NCBI RefSeq assembly: GCF_003261055.1
Contig: NZ_CP030073.1
Location: 5,456,001 to 5,520,000, forward strand
Length of the DNA stretch: 64,000 nt
Source of the DNA: Streptomyces cadmiisoli
GTDB lineage: Bacteria; Actinomycetota; Actinomycetes; Streptomycetales; Streptomycetaceae
Reading direction: 5' to 3'
Below the pieces are notes generated by a model. That model searched no databases. It saw only the letters and a program-made list of their open reading frames with translations, and had not been told where the DNA came from. The position numbers and the translations under genes were made by a program. This document shows, piece after piece, positions 17,714 to 26,239 of the stretch. Numbering within the stretch: the stretch's first letter is position 1; every line of letters begins with the position of its first letter.

Positions 17714-18040
17714 GTGGACGAGGTGGCGGACCGGCTGGCAGTCGACGGCGATGAACTCGCGCGCTTCATGAGAATGCTCAACAAGTCGACGAACTCGCTC
17801 GACGGCGTGCGCAAGGCGTTGTCGGACGCGACGGTCACCGGGCTCGGCACCGACGACCTCGACGCCGCGTGCGAGGACTTCCAGGAGGACTGGAAGTACG
17901 GCTCCGAGGAAATCGGCAAACAGACGGAGGACCTCGCCGAGATCATCGGCAAGAGCAAGGACAGCTACCACGAGGTGGACGTCGCCCTGGAGCGGGCGGC
18001 TCGGCAGTCCCGGAAGAGCAGGGGCGGAGACGGGAAGTGA
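17714..18040 (+). CDS. WXG100-like small protein
   Basis: A 108-residue, nearly all-helical protein. The GTG start at 17714 follows GACGGGG. Two long helices flank a turn: ELARFMRMLNKSTNSLDGVRKALSDA and LDAACEDFQEDWKYGSEEIGKQTEDLAEIIG, with a W-centred turn region (FQEDWKYG) in place of a strict WxG. Size and helical hairpin fit ESAT-6/WXG100-type partners of type VII substrates. It overlaps the next gene by GTGA, so the two should be made together, and a heterodimer with the helical N-terminus of that protein is likely. Confidence 0.75.
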   Translation: MDEVADRLAVDGDELARFMRMLNKSTNSLDGVRKALSDATVTGLGTDDLDAACEDFQEDWKYGSEEIGKQTEDLAEIIGKSKDSYHEVDVALERAARQSRKSRGGDGK

Positions 18041-19332
18041 GCCTCACCCCGGGCGTGGAGCCCTCCCCCTACGCCGATTCCCAGGCCCGGCGCAACGGCC
18101 CCCTTCCCCAGGGCCTGAAGTCCTCCCCGCACATCCCCAACCCCGGCTACCCCCACCTGGGCTTCAACCCCGTCCCGGGCGACACGGAGACGGTGCGGAC
18201 GCTCCACAAGAAGCTGTCCGGCTGCGCGAAGGTCCTCTCGGACACGCACGGCCTGGTCACCAAGCTCCTGGACGGCAGCTACTGGAAGGGTGACGCCGCC
18301 GTCGCCTTCCGCGAGCAGTTGGACGACGGTCCGCTGCCGACGAACCTCAAGAACGCGGCGCACTCCCTCCGCAAGGCGGCCAAGCAGCTGAACCACTGGG
18401 AGGGCGAACTCGACGAGTTCCAGCGCCGGGCGAAGAAGCTGGAGGAGGAGGCCAGGGACGCGCAGGACGCGGTGGACCGGGCCGAGGGCCGCGCGAGCAA
18501 GCCGGACGACGCGGACGCGGCTGAGGCGGTCGAAGAGGCCGAGGCCGAACTGGAGCGGATCCGCGGCAGGGCGAGGCGACTCGCGGAGGAACACGAGGGC
18601 CGGGCCAGGCACCGCGCCGCGAAGATCCGCGACGCGACGGAGAAGCTGGCCCCGCAGGAGCCTGGCTGGTTCGACGAGGCGCTGGACTGGCTGTGGGAGA
18701 ACCTGCCGGACATCCTCAGCTTCGTGGCCGGGGTCATCGCCGTCGTGGCGATCGTGTTCGCCGGGCCGTTGGGTGTGGCGATGGTGGCGGGCCTGATGCT
18801 GGTGGCTTCGGCGGTGAGCGCGACGGCGCTGACGCTGCGGCTGAGCGACGGGGAGACATGGGCGTCGCTGATGGACGGGTTCTCGAAGGGGGAGTTCGAT
18901 GCGGACTTCTGGAGCAACCTCGTCTCAGTGGGCGCCGACACGATGGGGGCGCTTCCCGGTCTGGGAGCAGTCGCGGGCGGGGCCAAGGGGCTGACGACTG
19001 CGATTCGGACCGGGAGTGAGGCCACGACGCTCGGGCAGAAGTTCGCCACTTTCGGCACCCAGACCATGGAAAGCATGCAGGGCATTGCGCGGCTGGACAA
19101 CCCGATGATCGTCCGGGCCGTACGAGGTCTCGGCAATCCTGAGGCAGCGGCCAGGACCGTCGCGGCGACCTCGGGCATGGTGGGCGTCGGCACCGGCGGT
19201 TTCGGCCTCTACAACAAGGTGACCGACGCGGATGACAGCAAGTACAAGGACGGTACCGTTGCCGGGATCGACGGCACGCGACTGGTCATCGACAGCGGCG
19301 GAATCCTCAATCTTGTCCGCCATGTTTTCTGA
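18037..19332 (+). CDS. Putative type VII-secreted protein
   Basis: A 431-residue protein starting at GTG 18037 inside the upstream stop. After a Pro-rich head, residues 45-210 form a WXG100-like helical bundle and a long coiled coil (SYWKGDAAVAFREQL, then KKLEEEARDAQDAVDRAEG and AEAELERIRGRARRLAEE). Two hydrophobic segments follow at about 225-270 (IPDILSF-like LPDILSFVAGVIAVVAIVFAGPL). The C-terminus (about 290-431) is Gly/Ala-rich without a recognisable toxin domain. This matches the N-terminal module of putative T7SS-secreted polymorphic proteins. It may be a toxin-less or truncated member. Confidence 0.75.
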   Translation: MSLTPGVEPSPYADSQARRNGPLPQGLKSSPHIPNPGYPHLGFNPVPGDTETVRTLHKKLSGCAKVLSDTHGLVTKLLDGSYWKGDAAVAFREQLDDGPLPTNLKNAAHSLRKAAKQLNHWEGELDEFQRRAKKLEEEARDAQDAVDRAEGRASKPDDADAAEAVEEAEAELERIRGRARRLAEEHEGRARHRAAKIRDATEKLAPQEPGWFDEALDWLWENLPDILSFVAGVIAVVAIVFAGPLGVAMVAGLMLVASAVSATALTLRLSDGETWASLMDGFSKGEFDADFWSNLVSVGADTMGALPGLGAVAGGAKGLTTAIRTGSEATTLGQKFATFGTQTMESMQGIARLDNPMIVRAVRGLGNPEAAARTVAATSGMVGVGTGGFGLYNKVTDADDSKYKDGTVAGIDGTRLVIDSGGILNLVRHVF

Positions 19333-19358
19333 CCGCGCTCGTCTGAAGAGGTAGATCG

Positions 19359-20024
19359 GTGAATCCCGCTGACTGTGCGACCGCATGGGAGCACCCCCCC
19401 ACTCGCCGGGCCTGGGCAGGTCACATGGCCATGAACGTGCTTGGCCTCATTGGCTGGATCGTCGGATGGTGGGCTTTGCTCTACGTCCTGATCGTGTTCC
19501 TTTCCCCGGGTTTCACTTTCCTGTTCGTGTTGCCGCTGGGCTATTGCGCCTACCGCTTCGTCGCACAGCTGGGATACTTCTTCCCGGCGATTCGAATGCG
19601 CCGGATTCTGCGCACGTATCCCTGGCGGATTGTGGAGCAGGTCCCGCACGGTCTGACGGAGCACCCCGACGTCCCTGGAAAGAAGAACGGCTGGTTCGAG
19701 TTCGCCAACCCTGCCCGCTCCGAACAACGGATCCCGCTTGTCTTCCCGACCCATTTCCGGACGGAGTGGTGGCACCGCCGGATGGCACCGCGAGCGGGGG
19801 CCCGGTTGAAACAGGAGATTGAGACCGTCTGGTTCGCAGGCGACCCGCGTCTCGTCGGGCTCATCGCGGCGCCGGCACGAAGCGGTTCTGGGCCACGTCG
19901 CCTCCACGTTCTCGAGCAATGGATGCCGGCAGGGAACGGTCGGATCCTCACGGACTGGGGCGTCACTCCGGATGACATCGAGCGCGGTCGACGCGTGGGC
20001 GTCTCGCCGGCTCCGGCTCCGTGA
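19359..20024 (+). CDS. Membrane protein of unknown function
   Basis: A 221-residue protein with GTG start preceded by AGAGG. Two hydrophobic segments at about 25-60 (MNVLGLIGWIVGWWALLYVLIVFL and FTFLFVLPLGYCAYRFV) are followed by a cytoplasmic domain with YPWRIVEQVPHGL and WFEFANPAR. It follows the T7-type substrate gene by 26 bases, so it is probably cotranscribed and could be an immunity or accessory protein for it. No family recognised. Confidence 0.72.
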   Translation: MNPADCATAWEHPPTRRAWAGHMAMNVLGLIGWIVGWWALLYVLIVFLSPGFTFLFVLPLGYCAYRFVAQLGYFFPAIRMRRILRTYPWRIVEQVPHGLTEHPDVPGKKNGWFEFANPARSEQRIPLVFPTHFRTEWWHRRMAPRAGARLKQEIETVWFAGDPRLVGLIAAPARSGSGPRRLHVLEQWMPAGNGRILTDWGVTPDDIERGRRVGVSPAPAP

Positions 20025-20039
20025 GTGGGAGAAAAGCCT

Positions 20040-20780
20040 GTGACTGCCCCCACCTTCATCCTCGACCCCTCCGTCAACGATCCCCACGCCGAGCTCTGGT
20101 TCGCTGAACCCGGGGGGTTCGTTCCCTTACCCCTCGACGCGTTGCTCCCGGAGCCCGGCTCCCCGGCTGCCGAGCGGCTGCGGCGCGCTGCCGCACCCTT
20201 CCTGGACGCGGCGCCCGACGAGGCGGCCCGGCAGCAGTTCATCGCGCAGTTCGCCTCGGGGCAGCGGATGCTGAGCGCGTTGCGTGAGGTGGGCACCGTG
20301 CACTGTTCCATCGGGCTGCACCGCGACGACGTCGGCGAACCGCGCGACGCCGGCCGCAACCGCCCCCTGCTCTCCCTGTTCACCCTCTCCTGGCGGGACG
20401 CCGCCGTCGCCCCGCGCGGTGTCACCGCCGCTCGCGCGGTCACCGGTGCAGAGGGCCACACTCACGTCGAGTACCGCGAACTTCCCTGTGGCCCCGCCAC
20501 GTTCAGCGAGACGGTACGCACCCCGGCCCCGGCCGGCGGACTCCCACCGCTCCCCCTCCTCCAGGTCCACGCCCGTCTGCCCCACCCCGACTGCCGGCGC
20601 CTGGCCGTCCTCACCCTCAGCACCACGGCCGTGGCTCGGCGCGCGGAGTACCGCGCGGTGCTCCGCCGGATCGCGGAGACGGTCAGCTTCGAGAACCCCG
20701 GTGTGGACCCGCCCGGCACCGAGGCCTCCCAGGACCCCCGCCCGCCCGCCTCACCCCCCGCGCCCCCCTCACTCTCGTGA
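20040..20780 (+). CDS. Hypothetical cytoplasmic protein
   Basis: A 246-residue protein. GTG at 20040 is chosen because GGGAG lies eight bases ahead; GTG at 20025 is the alternative. It begins VTAPTFILDPSVNDPHAELWF and has an alpha/beta composition (VGTVHCSIGLHRDD, LLSLFTLSWRDAAVAPRG, THVEYRELPCGPATFSE, VLTLSTTAVARRAEYRAVL) and a Pro/Ser-rich tail. There is no signal peptide or TM helix. The location just behind the type VII-like set suggests a cytosolic partner or chaperone, but this is inference from position only. Confidence 0.68.
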   Translation: MTAPTFILDPSVNDPHAELWFAEPGGFVPLPLDALLPEPGSPAAERLRRAAAPFLDAAPDEAARQQFIAQFASGQRMLSALREVGTVHCSIGLHRDDVGEPRDAGRNRPLLSLFTLSWRDAAVAPRGVTAARAVTGAEGHTHVEYRELPCGPATFSETVRTPAPAGGLPPLPLLQVHARLPHPDCRRLAVLTLSTTAVARRAEYRAVLRRIAETVSFENPGVDPPGTEASQDPRPPASPPAPPSLS

Positions 20781-20850
20781 TCCCGTGTGCCACACTGCCC
20801 CGCGTCGCGGATGTGAACGCGGCGGACCGGCGTCGGGGGAGTGGTTGGGG

Positions 20851-21804
20851 ATGAGCAAGCGGCAGGTACAGAAGATGCTGGGCCTGATGGCGAGCGGTGG
20901 GCCCGTGGAGCTCACCAGCCCCATGGCCTCCGTGCGGAAACTCGCCCGGCTCGCCTTCGTCGCCCAGCAGTTCGGCTACGAGTACGCCGACGCCCGGCAG
21001 GCCGGCTCCCGCAACAACGCGCTGGTCATGCTGATCGTGCCCGACCCCAGCCCGTACGCCCGGACCCGGGCCGCGCAGAACTGGGCGCAGTACTCGAACG
21101 CCGGCGACGGCGTCTCGCTGCCGCCGCTCGTGCCGGACGCCCTCGAGTTGCTGAAGGCGCGGATCAACTTCGACCTCACCGGAAAGCACTCCGAGAAGCA
21201 GCGGGCGGCGTACGGCGGGCTGGCCGCCACCGTCGGGTGCCTGGTCCTCGGGGTGAGGCTCGGCGGCGACGACGACACCTTCGTGTTGGCCGGTGTCCTG
21301 TGGGGCGTCGCCATGGTGCTCCTCGCGCTCATGGTCGTCCTGGGCCGCAGGCGCAACGCCAAGCTCGCGGCCCGGTTGCAGGCCGCCGGGTTCGCGCCGG
21401 TCACCGACGGGTCCGGGCGGCTGCGGTACCTGCCGCCGGGAACGCAGCTTCCGGGGCAGGCCGATCCGTTCGGGCAGGCGGGTCCGTACGGCAACCATGC
21501 CGCGGGCCCGTACGGCGCCCCCGTGCCGCCGGCCACCCACGGTGTCCACCTCCCGGGCCCCTACGCCCCCGGCGCGTACACCAACCAGCCCCGACCTCCC
21601 GCCCACCCCCACCCCCACCCGCACGCTCCCCAGCCCCAGCAGGCTCCTCAGGTACCCCACCCGCCTCAGACCCCCCACCCGCACGCTCCCCAGCCCCAGC
21701 AGGCTCCCCAGCCCCAGCAGGCTCCTCAGGCACCTCACCCGCCTCAGACCCCCCACCCCCAAGCACCCCAGCAAAACCCCCATTGGCACCCTCCCCGGCC
21801 CTGA
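20851..21804 (+). CDS. Membrane protein with His/Gln/Pro-rich repeat tail
   Basis: A 317-residue protein. ATG at 20851 has GGTTGGGG ahead. The N-terminal 115 residues look globular (MSKRQVQKMLGLMASGGPVE, FGYEYADARQ, ALVMLIVPDPSP). Two TM helices follow at about 130-170, then a cytoplasmic linker, and the last 110 residues are a Gly/Pro/Tyr then His/Pro/Gln repeat tail (units of HAPQPQQAPQ and PHPPQTPHP). The tail is encoded by 60-base direct repeats. Function unknown; it is the last gene before a strong terminator. Confidence 0.72.
   Translation: MSKRQVQKMLGLMASGGPVELTSPMASVRKLARLAFVAQQFGYEYADARQAGSRNNALVMLIVPDPSPYARTRAAQNWAQYSNAGDGVSLPPLVPDALELLKARINFDLTGKHSEKQRAAYGGLAATVGCLVLGVRLGGDDDTFVLAGVLWGVAMVLLALMVVLGRRRNAKLAARLQAAGFAPVTDGSGRLRYLPPGTQLPGQADPFGQAGPYGNHAAGPYGAPVPPATHGVHLPGPYAPGAYTNQPRPPAHPHPHPHAPQPQQAPQVPHPPQTPHPHAPQPQQAPQPQQAPQAPHPPQTPHPQAPQQNPHWHPPRP
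21615..21757 (+). repeat. 60-bp direct repeats coding the Pro/Gln/His tail
   Basis: GCACGCTCCCCAGCCCCAGC starts at 21621 and again at 21681, a 60-base period. An internal 15-base duplication (CAGCCCCAGCAGGCT) lies in the second copy, followed by a partial third copy. The array stays in frame. Confidence 0.85.
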
Positions 21805-21830
21805 CGCGCGCCGGGGCGCGGAGCCCGGAC

Positions 21831-21860
21831 CTCTCACCCCGGCCCCGTCCGGGGTGAGAG
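21831..21860 (+). terminator. Terminator before narK
   Basis: A perfect 12-bp stem (CTCTCACCCCGG / CCGGGGTGAGAG) with a 6-nt loop, 26 bases after the stop of the repeat-tail gene. Confidence 0.85.
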
Positions 21861-21885
21861 CAAAGTTCCTTCGCGGTCACCCGGT

Positions 21886-21901
21886 GCCACAGGGCGGAAA
21901 C
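21886..21901 (+). promoter_or_regulatory. Possible GlnR/NnaR half-site upstream of narK
   Basis: GCCAC-N6-GAAAC, 74 bases ahead of narK, fits one half of the actinobacterial GlnR box (gTnAC-n6-GaAAc). The second half is not convincing. Streptomyces nitrate genes are known GlnR and NnaR targets, which makes a real site plausible. Confidence 0.35.
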
Positions 21902-21974
21902 GCGTCCTCCCTACCTTCGGGACTCAGCCACTCAGCGCAGTACCACCTGAGCCCCTGAGCCCCGTGGAGGCGTC

Positions 21975-23360
21975 ATGACAGCCCCGAGCACAGCCCACAC
22001 ACGCCCGAGCAGGGGCGGCCGCTGGATCCAGCGCTGGGACCCGGAGGACGAGGCGTTCTGGGAGGAGACGGGGGAGCGGGTCGCCCGGCGGAACCTCCTC
22101 TTCTCCGTGCTCTCCGAGCACATCGGGTTCTCGGTCTGGACCATGTGGTCGGTGATGGTGCTGTTCATGGGCCCGGAATACGGCCTCACCCCGGCCGACA
22201 AGTTCTTCATCGTGTCGATGGCGACCCTGGTCGGCGCGGCCGTGCGGGTGCCTTACACCTTCGCCGTCGCGGTCTTCGGCGGCCGGAACTGGACGATCGT
22301 GTCCGCCTGCCTGCTGCTGCTCCCGACGGTCGCCGCGTTCGGCGTGATGGAGCCCGGGACTTCCTTCACCGCGTTCCTGCTGTGCGCGATGCTCGCCGGT
22401 ATCGGCGGCGGCAACTTCGCCTCCTCCATGACCAACATCAACGCCTTCTTCCCGCTCAGGAAGAAGGGGTGGGCGCTCGGCCTCAACGCCGGCGGCGGGA
22501 ACATCGGGGTGCCGGTCGTCCAGCTCGTCGGCCTGGCGGTCATCGGGGCCGGCGGCGGTCCGCGGGTGCTGCTCGGGATCTATGTGCCGCTCATCGTCGT
22601 CGCCGCGGTCCTCGCCGCGCGGTACATGGACAACCTCGCCTCCGTGAAGAACGACACCGGCGCCGCCAGGGAGGCCGTGAAGGACCCGCACACCTGGATC
22701 ATGTCCTTCCTCTACATCGGCACGTTCGGCTCGTTCATCGGCTACAGCTTCGCGTTCGGGCTGGTGCTCCAGACCCAGTTCGGCCGTACGCCGCTGCAGG
22801 CCGCGTACGTCACTTTCGTGGGGCCGCTGCTGGGTTCCCTGATCCGGCCTGTGGGCGGTTCGCTCGCCGACCGGTTCGGCGGGGCGCGGATCACGCTGTG
22901 GAACTACGTGGGCATGGCGGCCGCCACCGGTGTCGTCGTCATCGCGTCGATGCGGGAGTCGCTGCCGCTGTTCACGGCCGCCTTCATCGTGCTGTTCGTG
23001 CTGAGCGGCCTCGGCAACGGGTCGACGTACAAGATGATCCCGGGCATCTTCCAGAACAAGGCGGTCGCCCTGGGGCTCACCGGGGAGGAGGCGGCGGCCC
23101 GCGGCCGGCGGCTGTCGGGGGCGTCGATGGGGCTGATCGGCGCGGTGGGCGCGCTCGGCGGGCTCGGCATCAACCTCGCCTTCCGGCAGTCCTTCCTGAG
23201 CGTGGGCTCCGGCACCGCCGCCTTCGTCGCCTTCCTGGCCTTCTACGGTCTGTGCTTCGCGCTCACCTGGGCCGTATACCTTCGCCGCCCGGCGGGCCCG
23301 GCAGCCGTCGCCCGGACCGCCACCGAGGCGAAGCCGCGGCTCAGCTATGCCGAGGTGTGA
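21975..23360 (+). CDS. narK: Nitrate/nitrite transporter
   Basis: A 461-residue major facilitator protein with about 12 TM helices. After a cytoplasmic head it reads ARRNLLFSVLSEHIGFSVWTMWSVMVLFM. The nitrate-signature glycine stretches are present: AGIGGGNFASSMTNINAFFP in the first half and SGLGNGSTYKMIPGIFQ in the second. These place it in the NarK/NNP family, which moves nitrate or nitrite across the cytoplasmic membrane. The next gene encodes the HemD-winged-helix regulator NnaR, matching the narK-nnaR pair of S. coelicolor. Confidence 0.92.
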   Translation: MTAPSTAHTRPSRGGRWIQRWDPEDEAFWEETGERVARRNLLFSVLSEHIGFSVWTMWSVMVLFMGPEYGLTPADKFFIVSMATLVGAAVRVPYTFAVAVFGGRNWTIVSACLLLLPTVAAFGVMEPGTSFTAFLLCAMLAGIGGGNFASSMTNINAFFPLRKKGWALGLNAGGGNIGVPVVQLVGLAVIGAGGGPRVLLGIYVPLIVVAAVLAARYMDNLASVKNDTGAAREAVKDPHTWIMSFLYIGTFGSFIGYSFAFGLVLQTQFGRTPLQAAYVTFVGPLLGSLIRPVGGSLADRFGGARITLWNYVGMAAATGVVVIASMRESLPLFTAAFIVLFVLSGLGNGSTYKMIPGIFQNKAVALGLTGEEAAARGRRLSGASMGLIGAVGALGGLGINLAFRQSFLSVGSGTAAFVAFLAFYGLCFALTWAVYLRRPAGPAAVARTATEAKPRLSYAEV

Positions 23361-23387
23361 CGTAACACCGGTGACATCGAGCCGAAC

Positions 23388-23416
23388 CGAGCCTGTCACG
23401 CGGCGTTGACAGGCTC
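23388..23416. terminator. Hairpin between narK and nnaR
   Basis: An 11-bp perfect inverted repeat (CGAGCCTGTCA / TGACAGGCTCG) with a 7-nt loop in the 100-base gap, without a T tract. It could be an attenuating terminator or an operator near the nnaR start. Confidence 0.55.
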
Positions 23417-23460
23417 GATCGGCACGCAGGTGCGACGACTCGAGTGCGGAACGAGAGTTT

Positions 23461-24657
23461 ATGTACGAGCAACAGAACGGACCGGATCTGCCGGCGCAGC
23501 AGACGGCGGGCCCGGCGGGACGGCGGCCCGAGCACGGGCCGCTCGCCGGGTTCACCGTGGGGGTGACGGCCGCCCGCCGGGCCGACGAGCTGGGCGCCCT
23601 GCTGCAACGGCGCGGCGCCGCCGTTCTGCACGCCCCGGCCCTGCGCATCGTGCCGCTCGCCGACGACAGCGAACTGCTCGCCGCCACCAAGGAGCTGATC
23701 GACCGGGTGCCGGACGTGGTGGTCGCCACCACCGCGATCGGCTTCCGGGGCTGGATCGAGGCCGCCGACGGGTGGGGGGTAGGGGACGCGCTCGTGGAGC
23801 GGCTGCGCGGGGTGGAGCTGCTCGCCCGCGGACCCAAGGTGAAGGGCGCCATCCGGGCCGCCGGACTGACCGAGGAGTGGTCCCCGTCCTCCGAGTCCAT
23901 GGCGGAGGTGCTGGACCGGCTGCTGGACGAAGGGGTCGAGGGACGGCGGGTCGCCGTGCAACTGCACGGTGAGCCGCTGCCCGGGTTCGTGGAGTCGCTG
24001 CGCGCGGGCGGCGCCGAGGTCGTAGGTGTGCCGGTCTACCGCTGGATGCCGCCGGAGGACCTCTCGCCCGTCGACCGGCTGCTGGACGTCGCCGTCGCGC
24101 GCGGGGTGGACGCGCTCACCTTCACCAGCGCTCCGGCCGCCGCGTCCCTGCTGTCGCGGGCGGAGGAGCGGGGGCTGCTGTCCGAGCTGCTCGGCGCGCT
24201 GCACCACGATGTGCTGCCGGCCTGCGTCGGGCCGGTCACGGCGCTGCCGTTGCAGGCTCTCGGCGTCGACACCGTGCAGCCCGAACGCTTCCGGCTCGGA
24301 CCGCTCGTGCAGTTGCTGTGCCAGGAGCTGCCGGGGCGGGCGCGGTCGCTGCCGATCGCCGGGCACCGGGTGGAGATCCGCGGGCACGCGGTGCTGGTGG
24401 ACGGCGAGCTCCGGCCCGTACCGCCCGCCGGTATGTCGCTGCTGCGGGCGCTGTCCCGGCGGCCCGGCTGGGTGGTGGCCCGCGCCGAGCTGCTGCGGGC
24501 GCTGCCGGGCGCCGGGCGGGACGAGCACGCGGTGGAGACGGCGATGGCCCGGCTGCGTACGGCACTCGGGGCGCCGAAGCTGATCCAGACCGTCGTCAAG
24601 CGTGGCTACCGGCTCGCCCTGGACCCGGCCGCCGACACGAAGTACGCCGACATCTGA
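23461..24657 (+). CDS. nnaR: HemD-domain winged-helix regulator NnaR
   Basis: A 398-residue fusion. Residues about 30-285 form a uroporphyrinogen-III-synthase-like domain (FTVGVTAARRADELGALLQRRGAAV, VVVATTAIGFRGW, RRVAVQLHGEP, ALTFTSAPAAASLL). Residues about 300-390 form an OmpR/PhoB-type winged helix (VEIRGHAVLVDGELRPVPPAGMSLLRAL ... DEHAVETAMARLRTAL ... IQTVVKRGYRLAL). This is the layout of NnaR, the nitrate-assimilation regulator of Streptomyces and mycobacteria, which acts with GlnR. The HemD part is probably a ligand sensor rather than a haem-pathway enzyme. It follows narK. Confidence 0.9.
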   Translation: MYEQQNGPDLPAQQTAGPAGRRPEHGPLAGFTVGVTAARRADELGALLQRRGAAVLHAPALRIVPLADDSELLAATKELIDRVPDVVVATTAIGFRGWIEAADGWGVGDALVERLRGVELLARGPKVKGAIRAAGLTEEWSPSSESMAEVLDRLLDEGVEGRRVAVQLHGEPLPGFVESLRAGGAEVVGVPVYRWMPPEDLSPVDRLLDVAVARGVDALTFTSAPAAASLLSRAEERGLLSELLGALHHDVLPACVGPVTALPLQALGVDTVQPERFRLGPLVQLLCQELPGRARSLPIAGHRVEIRGHAVLVDGELRPVPPAGMSLLRALSRRPGWVVARAELLRALPGAGRDEHAVETAMARLRTALGAPKLIQTVVKRGYRLALDPAADTKYADI

Positions 24658-24792
24658 GGGCCGCGGGAGGTCCGTCGTCCCGGAGCGGGCGGTGGGAGGG
24701 GTTCCGGTCGCCGGAGCGGGCAGGCACTGTGAGAGGGAACGGTTCCTCGGTACGTCAGCCCCTCGCGGAAGACCCTAGGCGGTGACGCGCGC

Positions 24793-25389
24793 ATGGCACT
24801 GGGTACGGCCCCGGCCCCGTACGAGCTGCGGTTCGACGCCGGACGGATCTGTCTGGATCTGCTGGCGACCACCCATCCGGTCGAACGGCTCGACACCGTC
24901 GCGGTGCTGCGCGCCTGGATCACCGGTTCGGGTCTTGTCCCACCCGGCACTCCGCTCGCGCACGCGGACGGCTCCTGGCTGGTCGCCGTCCGGGAACTGC
25001 GGGCCCACGTGGACGAGTTGGTGCGCGGCGCGTCGGCGCCGGCGCCCCGGCCGTACGACCGGGCGCTCGCCGGTGTGAACGAGTTGGCCCGCACCGCGCC
25101 GCCGGCGCCCCGTGCCCTGCGCGGTGAGGGCGGCGTGCTCGTACGGGAGTTGGCCGGGCCGCCGGAGTGCGCGGCGCTGCTCGGCGCGATCGCCCGGGAC
25201 GTGGTGGAACTGCTCACCGATCCCGTCGCGCGGGCGGGCCTGCGGCAGTGCGCGGGTGACAACTGCCCCATCGTCTATCTGGACACCTCCCGCGGCCGTC
25301 GGCGCCGCTGGTGTTCGAGTGAGGTGTGCGGGAACCGCGAGCGGGTGGCCCGGCACCGGCGTCGGGCCGCGGCCCTCGCGCGCGGCTGA
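24793..25389 (+). CDS. CGNR zinc-finger protein (ABATE domain)
   Basis: A 198-residue protein. The first 140 residues match the ABATE domain (YELRFDAGRICLDLLATTH...RLDTVAVLRAWI). The C-terminal zinc finger is CAGDNCPIVYLDTSRGRRRRWCSSEVCGNRERVARHR, with the CGNR signature. These proteins are probable DNA-binding regulators, and the stress-linked ligand is unknown. It follows nnaR by 135 bases. Confidence 0.88.
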   Translation: MALGTAPAPYELRFDAGRICLDLLATTHPVERLDTVAVLRAWITGSGLVPPGTPLAHADGSWLVAVRELRAHVDELVRGASAPAPRPYDRALAGVNELARTAPPAPRALRGEGGVLVRELAGPPECAALLGAIARDVVELLTDPVARAGLRQCAGDNCPIVYLDTSRGRRRRWCSSEVCGNRERVARHRRRAAALARG

Positions 25390-25528
25390 CGGTCCCTTAT
25401 GTGCGGTCTGTACTGAGGCGGTTGGGACTTTTCCGAAGTGATTTCGGCAACACCGCGTTTAGCGCCGCGTCCGCCGTCCCCGGGCGGCGGCGCCGACGTT
25501 GTGGTGGAAATGTGAAGGCCGGACGGGG

Positions 25529-25555
25529 GGAATGTGCGGTCATGTCCCGCTCGTC
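25529..25555 (+). promoter_or_regulatory. Weak ECF-type promoter candidate upstream of sigU
   Basis: GGAAT at 25529-25533 and CGTC at 25552-25555 resemble the -35/-10 elements of ECF sigma factors, with a long 18-base spacer. It lies about 110 bases ahead of the sigma gene in the 270-base gap after the CGNR gene and could reflect autoregulation. Confidence 0.25.
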
Positions 25556-25663
25556 ACGTCACCGGAGGGAGAACTGTGACGTCGCGTTGAACAGACCCGG
25601 GCCCTCGTCCGTACCCGGTGGTGAGCGACCGACTGGGGGATCCCCCGGACACCGGAGGTGGGC

Positions 25664-26239
25664 GTGCGCAAGGATGCGGCCGTGGCCAATGAACGTGGAG
25701 CGAGGGCCCGACATCGCATGTCCCAGCCCTCGGAGCCTGACGAGGAGCTGATGCGTGCGCTGTATCGAGAGCACGCCGGACCGTTGCTCGCATATGTGCT
25801 GCGCCTGGTCGCGGGAGACCGGCAGCGCGCCGAGGACGTCGTCCAGGAGACGCTCATCCGTGCCTGGAAGAACGCCGGTCAGCTCAACCGAGCGACCGGA
25901 TCGGTACGCCCCTGGCTGGTGACGGTCGCACGGCGCATCGTCATCGACGGCCACCGCAGCCGGCAGGCCCGGCCGCAGGAGGTCGACCCGTCGCCGCTGG
26001 AGGTCATCCCCGCGGAGGACGAGATCGACAAGGCGCTGTGGCTGATGACGCTGTCGGACGCACTCGACGACCTGACCCCTGCGCACCGGGAGGTGCTCGT
26101 CGAGACGTACTTCAAGGGGCGTACCGTCAATGAGGCGGCAGAGACGCTGGGCATACCCAGTGGCACCGTGCGTTCACGCGTGTTCTACGCCCTGCGTTCG
26201 ATGAAGCTGGCTCTGGAGGAGCGGGGGGTGACGGCGTGA
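25664..26239 (+). CDS. sigU: ECF RNA polymerase sigma factor (SigU-like)
   Basis: A 191-residue sigma-70 ECF protein. Region 2 reads ELMRALYREHAGPLLAYVLRLVAGDRQRAEDVVQETLIRAWKN and RPWLVTVARRIVIDGHRSR. Region 4 reads DDLTPAHREVLVETYFKGRTVNEAAETLGIPSGTVRSRVFYALRSMKLAL. GTG at 25664 has GGAGG five bases ahead; ATG at 25718 would drop an 18-residue head. The stop overlaps the start of the zinc-binding anti-sigma gene. The symbol rests on remembered synteny with the S. coelicolor sigU locus. Confidence 0.82.
   Translation: MRKDAAVANERGARARHRMSQPSEPDEELMRALYREHAGPLLAYVLRLVAGDRQRAEDVVQETLIRAWKNAGQLNRATGSVRPWLVTVARRIVIDGHRSRQARPQEVDPSPLEVIPAEDEIDKALWLMTLSDALDDLTPAHREVLVETYFKGRTVNEAAETLGIPSGTVRSRVFYALRSMKLALEERGVTA

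Noticed and set aside
23461..24657. Uroporphyrinogen-III synthase (hemD) of the haem pathway
   Set aside because: The C-terminal winged helix and the narK neighbour fit the regulator NnaR better than a biosynthetic enzyme; no other haem genes are near.
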